Source: Tribonema minus (Eukaryota; Sar; Xanthophyceae; Tribonematales; Tribonemataceae). From it: 64,000 nt of DNA. Under the pieces are notes generated by a model, which was given only the letters and a program-made list of their open reading frames with translations, ran no database searches and was not told the DNA's origin. Below are positions 12,226-23,227 of this stretch, one piece after another. Position numbers and translations under genes: made by a program. The stretch spans positions 310,001 to 374,000 of the forward strand of contig JAFCMP010000553.1 of NCBI GenBank assembly GCA_017506865.1. The letters are read 5' to 3'. The number at the start of each line of letters is the position of its first letter. Positions within the stretch are counted from its first letter, which is position 1.

Positions 12226-12640
12226 ATATTCAATGAGGAAATTAATTGAACAATAAAAGATGATATATCAAATTGTGGCATAATATTTATTCGGTGTTTT
12301 AGATAATACAACTATTAAAAGGTTGTAAGTTTTATGATTAAAAAATAATATTAATTTTTATAGATAAAATTAATAATACCGAAAACAGGATTTGAACCAA
12401 ATAACGTGTTATGTAGTTTTCCTAATTGTTTCTGAGACGTGCCTAGAATGGCCGTCATTGAATATTTATAAGACCTCGATAAGTTTTTCCTTGTTTTTGT
12501 CTTTAAATCGAATTTTAGACGTCAAACAATATTTAAACAATGCTAGAGATTTTAAAAAAAAGAGAGAAATCAAGTATTTTTTTTTTTAATGTTTGGTGTG
12601 CACCACTACATAAAGATTGTGGTGTTTTATATTGGGTTTA
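12226..12640. other. AT-rich island inside an array intron
   Basis: About 415 bases of strongly AT-rich sequence sit between a GTGAGT donor (near 12221) and a cagATGTGCCAG acceptor (12650) in otherwise GC-rich DNA. The reverse complement of 12385-12405 reads GGTTCAAATCC, the T-loop signature of a tRNA, flanked by short hairpins, but no complete cloverleaf can be built. Composition and this motif suggest transferred organellar DNA (mitochondrial or plastid). An old AT-rich transposon remnant is the alternative. Confidence 0.5.
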
Positions 12641-12649
12641 ACTCTTGAA

Positions 12650-13018
12650 GCAGATGTGCCAGGTTGCCTCCGACTTGGAGTGCAATTCGAGCTCCAAAAG
12701 CAAGCCTGAGTCGACACACCGCGCGCGCGCAACATTCATCCCAGCATCCCTGCTGGCCTGCAGCAACGCTCCGAACAGCAGCAGCATCAGCAGCATTGCT
12801 CAGACAGTGGGGTTCAACGTCGAGGACATACGTCGGGCGCTGCATATTGCGCGCGCTGCATGCGGCGAGCTGAACCGTGAGCGGCGGTGGCTCATTCTTC
12901 ATCGTGCACGACCTATTTGGCGGTGAAGCCATGCTGTTAATCATTAAGGCCACGCAAGCTGCGCCGCCGCCAATACGCCTCGCCGCCAGCGACCTTACTA
13001 TAGTATGCTCACGGTGAG
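12650..13018 (+). repeat. Partial array unit after the AT-rich island
   Basis: It repeats the first half of unit B: MCQVASDLEC (12654), FNVEDIRRALHIARAACGEL (12811) and a third-frame segment SFFIVHDLFGGEA followed by IKATQAAPPP (about 12895-12990), ending at a GTGAGTGG donor near 13016. The switch of frame between FNVED... and HDLFGG... within one stretch shows it is broken. Confidence 0.45.
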
Positions 13019-14500
13019 TGGATGTCAAGTTGTATGAAACTCAACTTTCAAGTTTGTGAGCAGAGAGTCGCGCTTGGGATGGCTGAGCTAAACGAGTCCT
13101 GTAATTCATATGTGAGTAGCAGCACAGAGTTTCGAAGTTGTTATAATAGGCCAGATCGCGTAGATTCTGTAAGGGCAAGTGCTGTTGTCAGTACACGCGC
13201 AGTTTTATGCGCTCACCTTTGTCAAAGACTACTAGTAGGGCTTGCGCATTCGCTTGCTTGCAGTCAATGATTGAACTGAACGCTTGCAGCTCCTCCAGGA
13301 CAGAGTTCGGTAAAGATTTATGCTGCTGGTGCTGCTTGTGATGCCATTGTACTGTGCGATCTATATGGTCCTGTAGCGGCGCCAGATCGTCTTGCTGCAA
13401 GTGGCGCAATGCCATGTAGATGGACGTGGCAGGCAGCGTCGGCTAGTGCTGGGCTGCTTTGCTTGTGACTTTGCATTGTGTGGCGGTCCCTACTGTAAGT
13501 GGCAATGCATTTTGCACTGGTGCATGCAAATCAGCACGTGATTTGTTTCATCACCATCATAGCTCAAACCTTGGTAAGTAAGTTGCATGAATGTACCTCT
13601 GAAGCTCAGCATGCAGTGCATATGCCGTGTTAGCCTGCATGGTGCAATCATTATGAGAAGACCTCATCCACCATGCCACTCAGAATACATCTGCGTTTGT
13701 GTCTTCATTGCAGCGCGAACGAACCACTTTCAGCGCGTCTCACTACGTCATCCACCTGCAATGTCCTCAAGCCAGGCCCATACATATACAGCACGCGTGT
13801 ATGAAGAGCGCGCCGCCGCGGCAATGGCCTTAAGCCCTGCATTGGCGAGTAAAAAAAACGAATATCAGCACTCCAGGATGCGCACGGCGGCCTTCGCGCT
13901 AGGCCTGTCTCACTCGTGTAAGGTGTGCAACTTCAGTGACAACCTCAACTGTGGCGTGCCGCACAGGCACTTCTTCTCTCAGGTTTGTGGCGCTTTCATA
14001 TATAGACCTTGTACTGCGTGTATTGACTTGAAAGTAATGCACGTACATGTACTCTATTGCTTACTGCGTGATGTGCAGCGAGCCACAAACGGATCCGTTG
14101 TGACCAGTGCCGTTGGCAGTACGCACAGGTGCCAGTGATTGGGTAGCGGTGCTGTGTATTTTGTGACTCGTAGAACATTCATGTTGCTACATGCGTTGAA
14201 CCACAACCAGAACTGTCATGATCAGCGCTGTTGTAAATACATACCAGCTCAAAGGTAATTGTACTGTCAGTGTCACAGTCAATTAGCGTGTGTACGATCG
14301 CTTGATCTCACAAACAGTATGGAGCTATGCCATGGACACAGCACACTTTTGCAGGCAGCTTCCTCGGCCATCTGCGCACAGCACAAACATGCAGCACACC
14401 ACAGACTGCCAGTGTCACCCCTCTGTCCCCTCCCACCATCACCCCCCTCTCCCCCCCCCCCCTCACCACCCATCACCCCCCCCCCCCGCGCCTCACCGCA
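13019..14500 (+). other. Mostly non-coding; one possible exon at about 13713-13981
   Basis: Between a GCAG acceptor (13712) and a CAG/GTTTGT donor (13981) a frame encodes a segment containing RVYEERAAAAMALSP, then CKVCNFSDNLNCGVPHR. The last part resembles a stretch at 15043-15095 (CNENFNCAVPRR), so it looks like another duplicated exon edge of the UAP-like locus. 14440-14500 is a long C-rich tract with CACC units just before the first recognisable UAP exon. Nothing else is supported. Confidence 0.35.
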
Positions 14501-14689
14501 CACAGGGCACCCTCCCCTGCGTCAGCGCTCAGGGTGCCATGCTCCTCGCCGGCGGCGCACGCGTAGCCGCGGCGCCCGACGGCAACGGCGGCGTCTACAC
14601 GGCGCTGGCCGCCAGCGTGCGATGGCACAGCGCGGCGTGCGCTACGTGCACGCCTTCACCGTCGACAATGCGCTGGCGCGGCCGGGGGA

Positions 14690-14945
14690 CGCAGCGTTCG
14701 TGGGCGCGTGCTCGCGCGCGTGGGCGGCGTGCGGCGCGCAGTGCGTCTGGAAGCGCGACGCAGGTGTGGGAAGTGTTGCTTTGAGCGTTGCCATACATCC
14801 TTAACGGTACATGTGCATGTATGCGCTGCGTGCGCGCGCGCGGGGGCCGCGTGCGGCACGCAGTGCGTCTGGACGCGCGATGCAGGTGTCAGAGTGTGTG
14901 GTGTGTATACTTGCGCGGAGACGGCGCGCGGCGCGCAGTGCATGT
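14690..14945 (+). repeat. Tandem copies of a UAP-like exon end and donor
   Basis: The exon end encoding WAACGAQCVWKRDA with its CAGGTGT donor (donor at 14764) is repeated at about 14825-14888 (GCACGCAGTGCGTCTGGA, again followed by CAGGTGT) and, more decayed, at about 14912-14945. Spacing is about 120 and then 60 bases. Confidence 0.65.
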
Positions 14946-15289
14946 GCCTCTCTCATTCCGTGTGATAAACTGCAGGGCCAGTTCGTTCCGTCAGATGCGC
15001 GCAACCTCATTCTGTGATAAAGTGCAGGGCCAGTTCATTTTATCGGACGTGCGCAACTGCAATGAAAACTTCAACTGTGCCGTGCCGCGCAGGCGAGCGC
15101 GGTGGGTCTGATGGCGGGCGATGGCGCGCCGCCGCGGCAAGCCCTGCGTCGTGGAGTATACGGAGCTGCCGCCGGCGCTGCGCGATGTGCGCGCCGCCGG
15201 CGACGGGCGCCTCGCCTTTGACGCAGGCAACATCTGCAGCCACTTCTACACGCTGGAGTTTGTGAGCGACGTTGCGACGCCGGGGTTGG

Positions 15290-15750
15290 CGGGAGGGGGG
15301 GGGGTGGCGTACCACGTTGCGCGCAAGGCGGTGAGCGAACTACAGTAGCCTGCTTGCAGTTGTTGCAAGTTCCATGCTTCCCAGTATGTTGCAAGGCGGT
15401 GAGCATACCTGCCTGCTTGTAATTGAAAATGTAGTTACGCCTTGCAAGTGTTGTAAGTCGCCGAATGGCGGGACGCAGTGGTTTCAATGCCAATGTGGTT
15501 GACACTTTTGAACACATTGTGCCACCTGGGGTTTCTGATGCGCTGAGCAGCAAGCCAATCAGACGTGCCAGCGGTGGTTTACCACATTGCGCGTGAGTGA
15601 GAACCCTACCATCATGTCGTAGAGCGTGCGGAGCGCATGAGGTTATCGCCAATGACGTTGACTCAGGTCTCTGGGCTGTTGTGTAATGCGAAGCAGCAGT
15701 AAAACATGCCAGCGGTGGACTATCATGGCGTGCGCAAGGCTGTGTACAAT
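15290..15750 (+). repeat. Three copies of the HVARKA exon end of the UAP-like locus
   Basis: The segment coding VAYHVARKA with its GTGAGC donor (15303-15336) recurs at about 15570-15600 (VVYHIAR followed by GTGAGTGAG) and at about 15705-15740 (VDYHGVRKAV). The later copies are diverged. Confidence 0.5.
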
Positions 15751-16594
15751 CTGCTGGTACCTTTTGCGAAGTTGCACTGGAGGCATGTGCGTAACAGCCC
15801 AGATGGTATGTGAAGAGTGTTTAGGTCGTGATCTTTGAACACTACTGCACGGTGACGTGAGAGGAATTGCTGAGCACTGCTCCAGCGCTGTGGTAGCCCT
15901 GCTCCGCCCTGGGCAGCACACACATGCTTTGCTTGGTTCTTCAAAAGAACTTCTTTGTTTTGATGTGGGGTCACCATTATAGCCACCTGTGCATTTGAAA
16001 AATCGTTGCCTCCATGCCAATGCTTTCTGAAACCTCATAAACATGGGCTCGTTCCTGCTCACATCCCTAGGTAAAAGTGACGCACTATAACCTGAAGGAT
16101 TAAGCATGTAAACCGCTGCTCTGTTTTGCTTGCACCAGATCCCCTGTGTGGACCCGGAAACCGGCGCAGAAGGCACCACGCTCCCCCTGTGATGCGATTT
16201 GCGAGGTTTCGCCACTGGCGTCGCTTGCGGGGGAGGGGCTGGAGGAACTGCGGGGGGTGACTCTCCGTGCGCCGTTCCGCGTGGACCGCGGCGCAGACAG
16301 GCGCCTCTGCATGGCTTCACCTCAATAGAAGTGATTGTTAGGGTGCTAGAGTTGACTAGTGCGTAGTATGGTAGCCACTTGTCAGCTTACTCCAATCGCA
16401 CGAGCTCTTCTTACCGTCCCTGACTGCTGCTCAAATAATATCAGTCAACATTGTCGATATAGATGGCTCTTGCGGAGCGGTGGGCGTGCCTGCCCGCACC
16501 ACATGGCACTGCGTTGTGCGGGGGTACAGGTCATCACACGTTGCAATGAGCACAGCTGCTAAGTTTCTGTCGATCGTGACTGCATGCTTACAAC

Positions 16595-16921
16595 TTGCTG
16601 CCTAGAGGCGAAGCGCGTTTGCCTTGCCAAATGTCCAATAATGGCATTAAGTTCTGGGTGTCAAGCGTGGCAAAATGTATCTTGAACTTGCAGTCGCTGG
16701 TTTTGCTGCACTATTCTCTGGCAGCTCTGCCTGCGTTTTCAGATCTTCTCACACTCATCAAGCACTCTGTGCTTCCCTTGCCAAACACCATTCGGCAGTT
16801 TGATCAGTTTGCATTGACAAGACTGCAGACGAGTAAAGGCTTTTGCCACTTCATGAATGCTGACTGTTTTCTGAAGCAATTTCTTGTGCAGGACGAGTAC
16901 TCATATGATAAAAGTACATAA
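16595..16921 (+). mobile_element. Possible piggyBac-like transposase remnant
   Basis: A 108-codon frame without an ATG start has RGEARLPCQMSNNGIKFWVS and then SVAKCILNLQS near its beginning. This resembles the piggyBac segment in which a KP..(F/Y)GIKFW stretch is followed by a K..Y.LN motif. The rest (FSDLLTLIKHSVLPLPNTI) is not recognised and no terminal inverted repeats were found. If right it is a short, dead fragment of a DNA transposon. It could equally be a chance similarity over about 25 residues. Confidence 0.22.
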
Positions 16922-17716
16922 AATAGTACTCATTTGTTGGGGGTGATATGAGAGGCCCGGTGTACCACCGTCCCGCTCATCAAGGAGGCAATGCTTTGCT
17001 CAGTTATATAGCCTTTCTTTCTAGCGTCACCCAGTGACTCCCTCTGCTTATCTTTATGATATCGGGGTTCACGTAGATAGCCACAATCTCCAGTTCAGGG
17101 CCCATTATGGTGACCTTGGCCTGCATGAAAACTTTGAGATGGAGTCTGCGTGGAGCTGGGTGGCCCTAAGACGGGTCTGTCTGTGGGGGGAGAGTCTTGT
17201 AGCTTTGTTTGGTATCCCTGCTAGTATGTGGGGGACAGTCGCTTGCGGGTGCTTTGTTGGGGGTGATGTGGGGGGCGGGGTGTGGCGTGCAAGCTTTGCA
17301 TGCTACATCCAAGAGTGAGAACAAGGCGACACACCTACAACATGGCATTTCCACAGCCACAAGTGGAATATAATAAAAGTACTCATACATGCTTACCACG
17401 CACCCGGACTTGCACTGTACGAGGACACGCACAAAACACCATACATGCACTCTTTTTTGTTAGAAAGCTGACTCAATTGGGGCGCGATAAAGCCCAGATG
17501 GTGGATGTCCAGCAATTTGCTAGCATGCATGCCACCAGAAGTTCATGCTTCTTACGGGCGAGCTCTGTGTTCGAGAACCCATCTATTTAGCGCCTAAAAG
17601 TTGTTGCAGTTGGCCAAGTATTGATTTAATACAGCTAGACAATCGCACGCGAGAAGAGGCTGTATACAATCGCCATCTACTTGTGTCGAGACCTCGCTTT
17701 CAGTGACGCGGCCATC
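16922..17716. other. Non-coding upstream region of ankyrin-like paralogue 2
   Basis: A TTTGTTGGGGGTGAT word is present at 16934 and 17254, and AAAAGTACTCAT words at about 16910 and 17368, suggesting a diverged duplication of about 320 bases. The segment near 17490 (AAAGCCCAGATGGTGGATGT) has a relative on the minus strand near 46405. No gene is supported. Confidence 0.35.
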
Positions 17717-19075
17717 ATGGCAGCCAACCCGATCCTGAGCGCCGCCCCGCATATCCTGGGCTTCCTGCCTCCGACGCTAATGACCAAAAGCACCTGCCGC
17801 ACCTTCCACGATATCTTGGAGCACGGTCCAGCACCACGAAACTATCAGACCGTGGCGGCGGATGCTGTCGGCAGCACCAGCCTTATCCTGTGGGCAGTGC
17901 AGAACGGCATGGACGCCGCCGCAGCGCAAACCTCGTGCATCCGCAGGGGTGATTTGAAAGCATTACTTCAGCTCCGCAGTACCCATGCGACACCATTGCA
18001 TTTACAACACAACATTATCGCTGCCGAGCGGGGAGATCTGCAGCTCGTACAGTGGCTGAGAGAGCGCTGTCCTAATGGTGACGAGGGCACAAAGCTGTGC
18101 GGAGCTGCTGCAAGAGGCGGTCAGCTCGCAGTGCTGCAGTGGCTGCGCCAGGTCGGCAGCGCCTGGGACGAGTGCACGCCCATGGCTGCCGCGGCGGGCG
18201 GGCACCTGGAGGTGCTGCAGTGGGCGCGCGCCAACGGGTGCCCCTGGGATGTTTACACATGCTCACATGCGGCAAACGGCGGCCACCTTGCGGTACTGCA
18301 GTGGGCACGCGCCAACGGGTGCCCCTGGCATGAGGACACATGCGCAAACGCGGCTGCCAGCGGGCACCTTGCGGTAATGCAGTGGGCGCGTGCACACGGG
18401 TGCCCCTGGGGTGAAGACGCGTGCATCTACGCTGCAGCATATGGGCACCTTGCGGTTCTGCAGTGGGCGCACACCAATGCGTGTCCCTGGGACGAATACA
18501 CATGCTCAGCCGCAGCAAACGGCGGGCACCTTGCGGTCCTGCAGTGGGCGCGTGCACACGGGTGCCCCTGGGACGAAGGGACCTGCAGCGGAGCTGCACA
18601 GCGCGGGCACCTCGATGTGCTGCAGTGGGCATGCGCCAACGGCTGCCCCTGGGACGCGGGGACCTGCAGGGAGGCTGCAGCGGGCGGGCATTCTCACATG
18701 CTCCAGTGGGCACGTGCCAACGGGTGCCCCTGGGAAGCGGGGACCTGTGCGGATGCTGCGAGGAGCGGGCGTCTTCATATGCTCCAGTGGGCGTGCGCCA
18801 ACGGGTGCCCCTGGGACGAGGGCACATGCAGCGATGCTGCGCAAGGCGGGCACCTAGATGTGCTGCAGTGGGCGCGCGCCAACGGCTGCCCATGGGATGG
18901 CGGTACATGCGAGCTCGCAGCCGCAAGGGGTCACCTGGAGTTGCTGCAGTGGGCCCATGTCAACGGGTGTCCCTGGGGTAAGCGCACCATCTTATACGCC
19001 GAGCAAGCAGGCCATCACGAGACAGCAAGTTGGGCACGCGCCGATGGGTGTCCGGAGCTTGGCAAGCGCGACTGA
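17717..19075 (+). CDS. F-box-like / GCPWD ankyrin-like repeat protein (intact paralogue 2)
   Basis: This is an intronless frame of 452 residues from ATG 17717 (GCCATCATGG context) to TGA 19073-19075. Residues 1-45 are F-box-like (PHILGFLPPTLM, STCRTFHDILEH). From about residue 100 there are roughly thirteen 27-residue repeats with the core HLxVLQWARANGCPWDxxTC and AA in the second helix. The 81-base repeat is also strongly conserved as DNA, which suggests homogenisation by unequal exchange. Proteins with this repeat are numerous in stramenopiles and also occur in giant viruses. They are thought to bind partner proteins, and the F-box-like head would fit a ubiquitin-ligase substrate adaptor. 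The partner is unknown. Paralogues at 4116 and 47313 are broken, so this may be the only functional member here. Confidence 0.88.
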   Translation: MAANPILSAAPHILGFLPPTLMTKSTCRTFHDILEHGPAPRNYQTVAADAVGSTSLILWAVQNGMDAAAAQTSCIRRGDLKALLQLRSTHATPLHLQHNIIAAERGDLQLVQWLRERCPNGDEGTKLCGAAARGGQLAVLQWLRQVGSAWDECTPMAAAAGGHLEVLQWARANGCPWDVYTCSHAANGGHLAVLQWARANGCPWHEDTCANAAASGHLAVMQWARAHGCPWGEDACIYAAAYGHLAVLQWAHTNACPWDEYTCSAAANGGHLAVLQWARAHGCPWDEGTCSGAAQRGHLDVLQWACANGCPWDAGTCREAAAGGHSHMLQWARANGCPWEAGTCADAARSGRLHMLQWACANGCPWDEGTCSDAAQGGHLDVLQWARANGCPWDGGTCELAAARGHLELLQWAHVNGCPWGKRTILYAEQAGHHETASWARADGCPELGKRD

Positions 19076-20227
19076 GGCATGATCATGCATTCTTTGCTTT
19101 ACATCACGATAGTCGGGGCTTTCCCAAGCAGGACGTGAGGGAGGCGGGTTTCAACAGGTCCTATCAGGATAGGGGCGGCCCTGGTGAGTAGTCATTGCGA
19201 TAGTATGCCATTGGCTGTCTGACGTACGGCATTCCTGCACATACATACATACTCCCGTGTGGGCGGTCCGCTGCTTCATAGCCCTTTAAGGGTACACACC
19301 CGCTGGCTGGCAGTAAATGAACTCACCTTGAGTGCAGTTTGTTCGAGATAAACTTGTGTTTGAGTTATGCTGCTGCTTTCGCTGCTGATGCTGTGATGCT
19401 GCCATTTTGGACGGTCTGTGCAGTAGCTGTGTGAGCGTATTGTGCATGTAATTTATAGGTAAACATGCGACACATGGTATCATCATCAATCCGCGCAGCT
19501 GCCTCTGACTTGGCATGGCATTGCAAAACAAGGTGGCATGCACTCTGCTGGTGTTGGTGCTGCAGTCTTGCGCAATCGGTGTTGCAGTACTGTAGTGGCG
19601 TTCACACTAGCTAATCAGCGTCTTCTGCTTGTGGAGACGCGCGGCAGCCAGTGTCGGCAAGTGTTGTGCTGCTCGTGAGTTCGCATTGTATTGCAGTGAC
19701 AAGGGTGAAATGCGACATTCCGCACCAATGCATGCATGCAATTGGCTGCGAGTGCGTGTTGCATGCCATCAGCCGCAGACGCCTCGCATCCTCATTGTGC
19801 TGCAGCATTTGCAGACTTGTAGCGCCCGTCGAATAGGCTGTGTTTTGTGGTTAGTCGCCTCTATTACGGCACTAGTGCAGCTGCCAACTGCAACATGCCA
19901 CAACATTATCACCTAGCTGCGGAGCTAGCAGCAACCGCAGAAGCAACGGCGCTTCACCGGCAGATCATCAGAGCAGAAGTGAACCACCGGGCGCATGCAG
20001 ATTGTGGGCACAAAATGCAAACCAGGCACGTGAATGAAGTATCAACATACACAGCAAGCTGACTGCTGACAGACTGCCCGGCTTCAAAGCGGCAGCAAGC
20101 GAAGGCTGACAAGTAATGCAGGCTGCATAACATTTGCCAATGCACACATGCATAGCCGCACTCAGGGGTGTATCAAAAATGCTGCTGTCCCATTCTGAAT
20201 GCTGCACCAATCACCAGTTGCAACGAG
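19076..20227. other. Duplicated 3' flank and intergenic region
   Basis: 19076-19700 corresponds to the flank of paralogue 1 (see 5560-6100), including the TGGCAGTAAATGA word at about 19309. 19700-20227 holds short open frames only, and I see no gene in it. The stop of the minus-strand Yvh1-like gene lies at 20228. Confidence 0.55.
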
Positions 20228-21741
20228 CTACGACACTGGAGTAGCCGCCATTGGAGGTCTGTCCATTGGCCCTGCGCCAGCATCCGCCCACCCATCATTG
20301 GCGTCACTAGAATCGCTGGCCCTACTTTCTGTGCCTGCTGTTGGTGAAGCTGGCGGTGACCGAGTCGTTGTTGGCGGTGGATGTGATACATCCACAAACT
20401 TCAAGTGTAGGGCCTCCTCGACCTGCGCGTCACTCAAATTCAACTTCAGCTTCTCATCCACCTTGCTCTTTGGTATCTGGATGGCTGGCGTGATCCACGT
20501 TCCGCCTGCAGCAGCATTGCACCATAATCATCATCAGGACCTATAACTCACATTTTCGATGTTGCTACTTGGTTCAGGCTCCAGACCTGTCTTGCCTTGC
20601 GTGCAACTGGGTGGCTGCCGTAATCAACTGCTCAACATAAAGCCAGTACAAATGTTGCACACAGAGCAAAATGATGCCATATTATGTATCCGCACCAAGC
20701 CTAGCACCAATGGGATCATACTCACTGCAAGGGCGAGGTTGCTGCAGCCGCTGTGTGAGATCACCCAGACTGTCCAAACCATACAGTGACAGTAGCGTCA
20801 GCATAAAGCTGCAAGAGCGGTCTGGTGTAGCATTCAGGCTGCACATGTACTTAAAAACACACAACAGCCAGCACAGAAATCCAAATTGGAGTTACCTTGG
20901 AGTTTTCAGACATTTGAATCAGCTACAACACCCTCACAAGAAGTTACCTGCTCAATATCTTGACAGAAACGGCATCCAAGGGGATAAACGCTCCGATAAC
21001 AGTCCTGTGACCCCTGTCAAGCCCCGCTCTCCAAATTAGAATAAATCACCACAACATTGTTGTGTTTTAAACACCAAACCCACTGCGAAAGATGGGGGCG
21101 GGGACTGACTCGCAAACCAAACGGGCTCCGTGTAGTGCGGCAATTGGGTGAAACCTGCTGATGCGAGAATTTGTAAGCTGTGAGCGACTCAATGCCTGAC
21201 GGCGTACATAATCCAGCTTACATGAGCATTGAGAACCGGTCCACTTGTACGTGCCCACCCGTGCTGAGCAATGCTTGCCAGGGCAGCAGATTTTGCCTTC
21301 CAGATCGTCCATTCCTCCCATCCTGTATCAGCAGATGTGATAGGGAAGGATGTGAGCGAAGCACATTCAAGGTACCAGAACTGGGAACAGCAGCGCCGAT
21401 GGCTTCGCAGGCTTTACTTCGAGCATGTTGAGCCAGCAGATGGGACCAACAACAGAAGACGGCAGCACGGCTGTCCACACAATGCACGCCTGGTCGTGCT
21501 GAACATCAATTATTCCGACATTGCAGGGCAGTCTGGACTGACACTGCAGCACTCACCAGTCTAAACGCTCCGCAAGGAAGAAGGAGGTGCAGCTGCTGTC
21601 GCCGCCGGCGCCAGCCTTGCCCTTGCTCTTCCGCATGGAGAACTTCTGCTGGCACTTCTGGTGGGCTTCCAGGTCGTGTCGTGTGAACAGCACCGTGCGG
21701 CAGAGCCGGCAGGCGAACGTGCCGCCTTCGTCTTCGAGCAT
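20228..21741 (-). CDS. Yvh1/DUSP12-type zinc-binding domain protein without a phosphatase domain
   Basis: Three exons join in phase: 21741-21557, 21322-21222 and 20505-20228, giving 187 residues. Donors are GTGAGT and GTAAGC; acceptors are GATACAG and TGCTGCAG. The product has the whole C-terminal zinc module of Yvh1/DUSP12: CRLC (11-14), H27/C30, SSCTSFFLAERLDW (49-62), CCPGKHCSARVGTYKWTGSQ (74-93), CSCGTWITPAIQIPKSKVD (94-112), then a low-complexity Ser/Pro tail. Two codons are split by introns (W62, C96), and both restore conserved residues. The dual-specificity phosphatase domain that normally precedes it, with its HCxxGxSRS loop, is absent: the frame upstream of ATG 21741 closes within about 100 bases and the next gene starts at 22275. 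In yeast this zinc module, not the phosphatase, serves 60S subunit maturation (release of Mrt4), so a stand-alone version could work. A truncated gene is the alternative. Confidence 0.82.
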
Positions 21742-22274
21742 GAGCCTCACGGATATGTGGAGTGTTGTGGCTTTGTATGGCAAGCGGCTAACTCCGGCCT
21801 CCGCGTGTGTACCAGCTCGGCTTTTTTTGCTCTAAAGTGATGACAAAGGCTAGGAGGGTAGCAGAGTGAAGATGCGGCGTGTGCTTTGCGTCCAGTCGCT
21901 GCTTCAGACGTGTATGCAGTTGATCTGCCGTGCACACTCTCTTTTGGTTCTAAGCACGCACTTCAACTCGAAGTTGCAGTTGAACTTTAAAAGGAAGGAA
22001 GGTTAATGTAGCTGTGCCAGCGGGGCTCGTGCAGTGGCGGGGCGCTGTTGAAATTAAGTATGGTGTCTTTGCCTTTGCGTGCATGATCATCGTGCAACAG
22101 CGGCGACCGCGATATCGAAACATCAAGCTCCAGATTATTCCAGGACCCAGAGCGCGATCACGTTAGCCTCCAAAGCAGACAATACAGCCAAGCCGCTGGA
22201 GGCGGGAGAATCAACACCCACTAGCTTTGCGCAGACATACACGATCAACTTTACGGGTAACATACTGCGGACGG
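21742..22274. promoter_or_regulatory. Shared divergent upstream region (Yvh1-like / Vps62 gene)
   Basis: 533 bases separate the two start codons, which point away from each other. No TATA-like or other core element can be named. A GAAGTTGAACTT-type word repeats around 21970-21990. Confidence 0.4.
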
Positions 22275-23196
22275 ATGGTGCCTTCATCCGAGCCTTTGAC
22301 GGAAAGCGAGCTGGTAGCGCTGCTGCACAAGCACAGACCAGTTGTGCGGCTGCACCCTGCGGAAAGGAACTTCCCTTGCAGCGCCGAGTTCTTCATCCAC
22401 ACCTCGGATCTGTGCAGGAAAGGGAAGGACTGGGCAGTGGTGGAGCCACCAGGTGAGTTTGATCGAATAGAGCGCAATCTACCTTGACAAACCCACAAAC
22501 AAGTAGTACGCAGCAAGTGGTTCACAACACTGGCCCAGTAGAGCCAAACCACAATTCAAATACGGTAGTAATTGCGGCACTTGTAATCTGCAGCTCGCCA
22601 ACTCTGCAGCAGAGCGTTCATGAAAATGCTGAATTCCTACACACACCATTTGTGTTTGCCATGTGACCGCATAGCAATACGCTGGAGCAGCTGGACTGCA
22701 CTGGCCCCTTTGCAATGCTGCTGTAGAGGGCACCCTTTTGGTTCTGGGCATGACCTGCGCTTCCGCCCCTTCGAGAGAGGATGTAGATAGCAGTGATGCC
22801 CCAGTTGCTTTGGAGAGTTGCTGCTGACTAGCTGTTTTGAGCGTCTGCGCTCCGAGGTCCCCCTTTCAGGCCTGATGAAGTTGCTGCATACAGACTCCCC
22901 CAACAGCACACTTTGTCAAGACCTACCCCTACGAGTGCCGAAACGCGCGAGCACAGCGACCGAACAGCGCCGCAGGGGACTCAGTGGAACGAATGAGCAC
23001 TGTGTGACACACACATGCATCCGTGCATACATACCTACGTGCGCAGGGCCGCCGGGGACGCAGTGGACGGTGGAGGCGCTGCTGGAGGAGCAGGCGCGCG
23101 CGCCGCGCACCCCCGCCATGCTTTGCCCGCGCCGCCCCTACTGGGGCGGACAGAGCGTTGCTGCTGCCACTGGCAGCAAAGGCAGCAGCAGCAGCG

Positions 23197-23227
<31 letters not shown>

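Larger units (their letters stand above)
14505..16328 (+). pseudogene. UDP-N-acetylglucosamine pyrophosphorylase-like gene, partial and broken
   Basis: Three separated pieces match the UAP1/AGX family in the right order. 14507-14763 holds GTLPC, then APDGNGGVYTALAA and, after a frame change near 14615, MAQRGVRYVHAFTVDN. 15100-15330 holds VGLMAGDG, then in another frame GKPCVVEYTELPP, DGRLAFDAGNICSHFYTLEF and HVARKA. 16140-16328 holds ICEVSPLASLAGEGLE and a C-terminal tail ending at TAG. The enzyme makes UDP-GlcNAc from UTP and GlcNAc-1-phosphate in the cytosol. The N-terminal GGxGTRLG nucleotide loop and the segment between HVARKA and ICEVSP are not found, and at least two frame changes occur inside otherwise well-conserved exons. 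I therefore call it a pseudogene. Sequencing error in a very GC-rich region is the main alternative. Confidence 0.65.

Noticed and set aside
12380-12460. tRNA gene on the minus strand
   Set aside because: Only a T-loop-like motif and short hairpins are present; the T stem does not pair properly and no acceptor, D or anticodon arms can be formed.
660-13018. Array interpreted as a retroelement cluster
   Set aside because: No reverse transcriptase, integrase, terminal repeats or poly-A tails were found, and conserved splice-like borders fit gene duplication better.
17900-19000. Regular 81-base repeats resembling a CRISPR-like array
   Set aside because: The unit is fully coding, in frame and 27 residues long; there are no repeat-spacer boundaries, and this is eukaryotic DNA.
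20561-20838. Two extra minus-strand exons (about 20726-20838 and 20561-20628) with GTGAGT donors and AG acceptors
   Set aside because: Including them would separate the split Cys codon of the zinc domain; direct joining of 21222 to 20505 restores CSCGTWITP.
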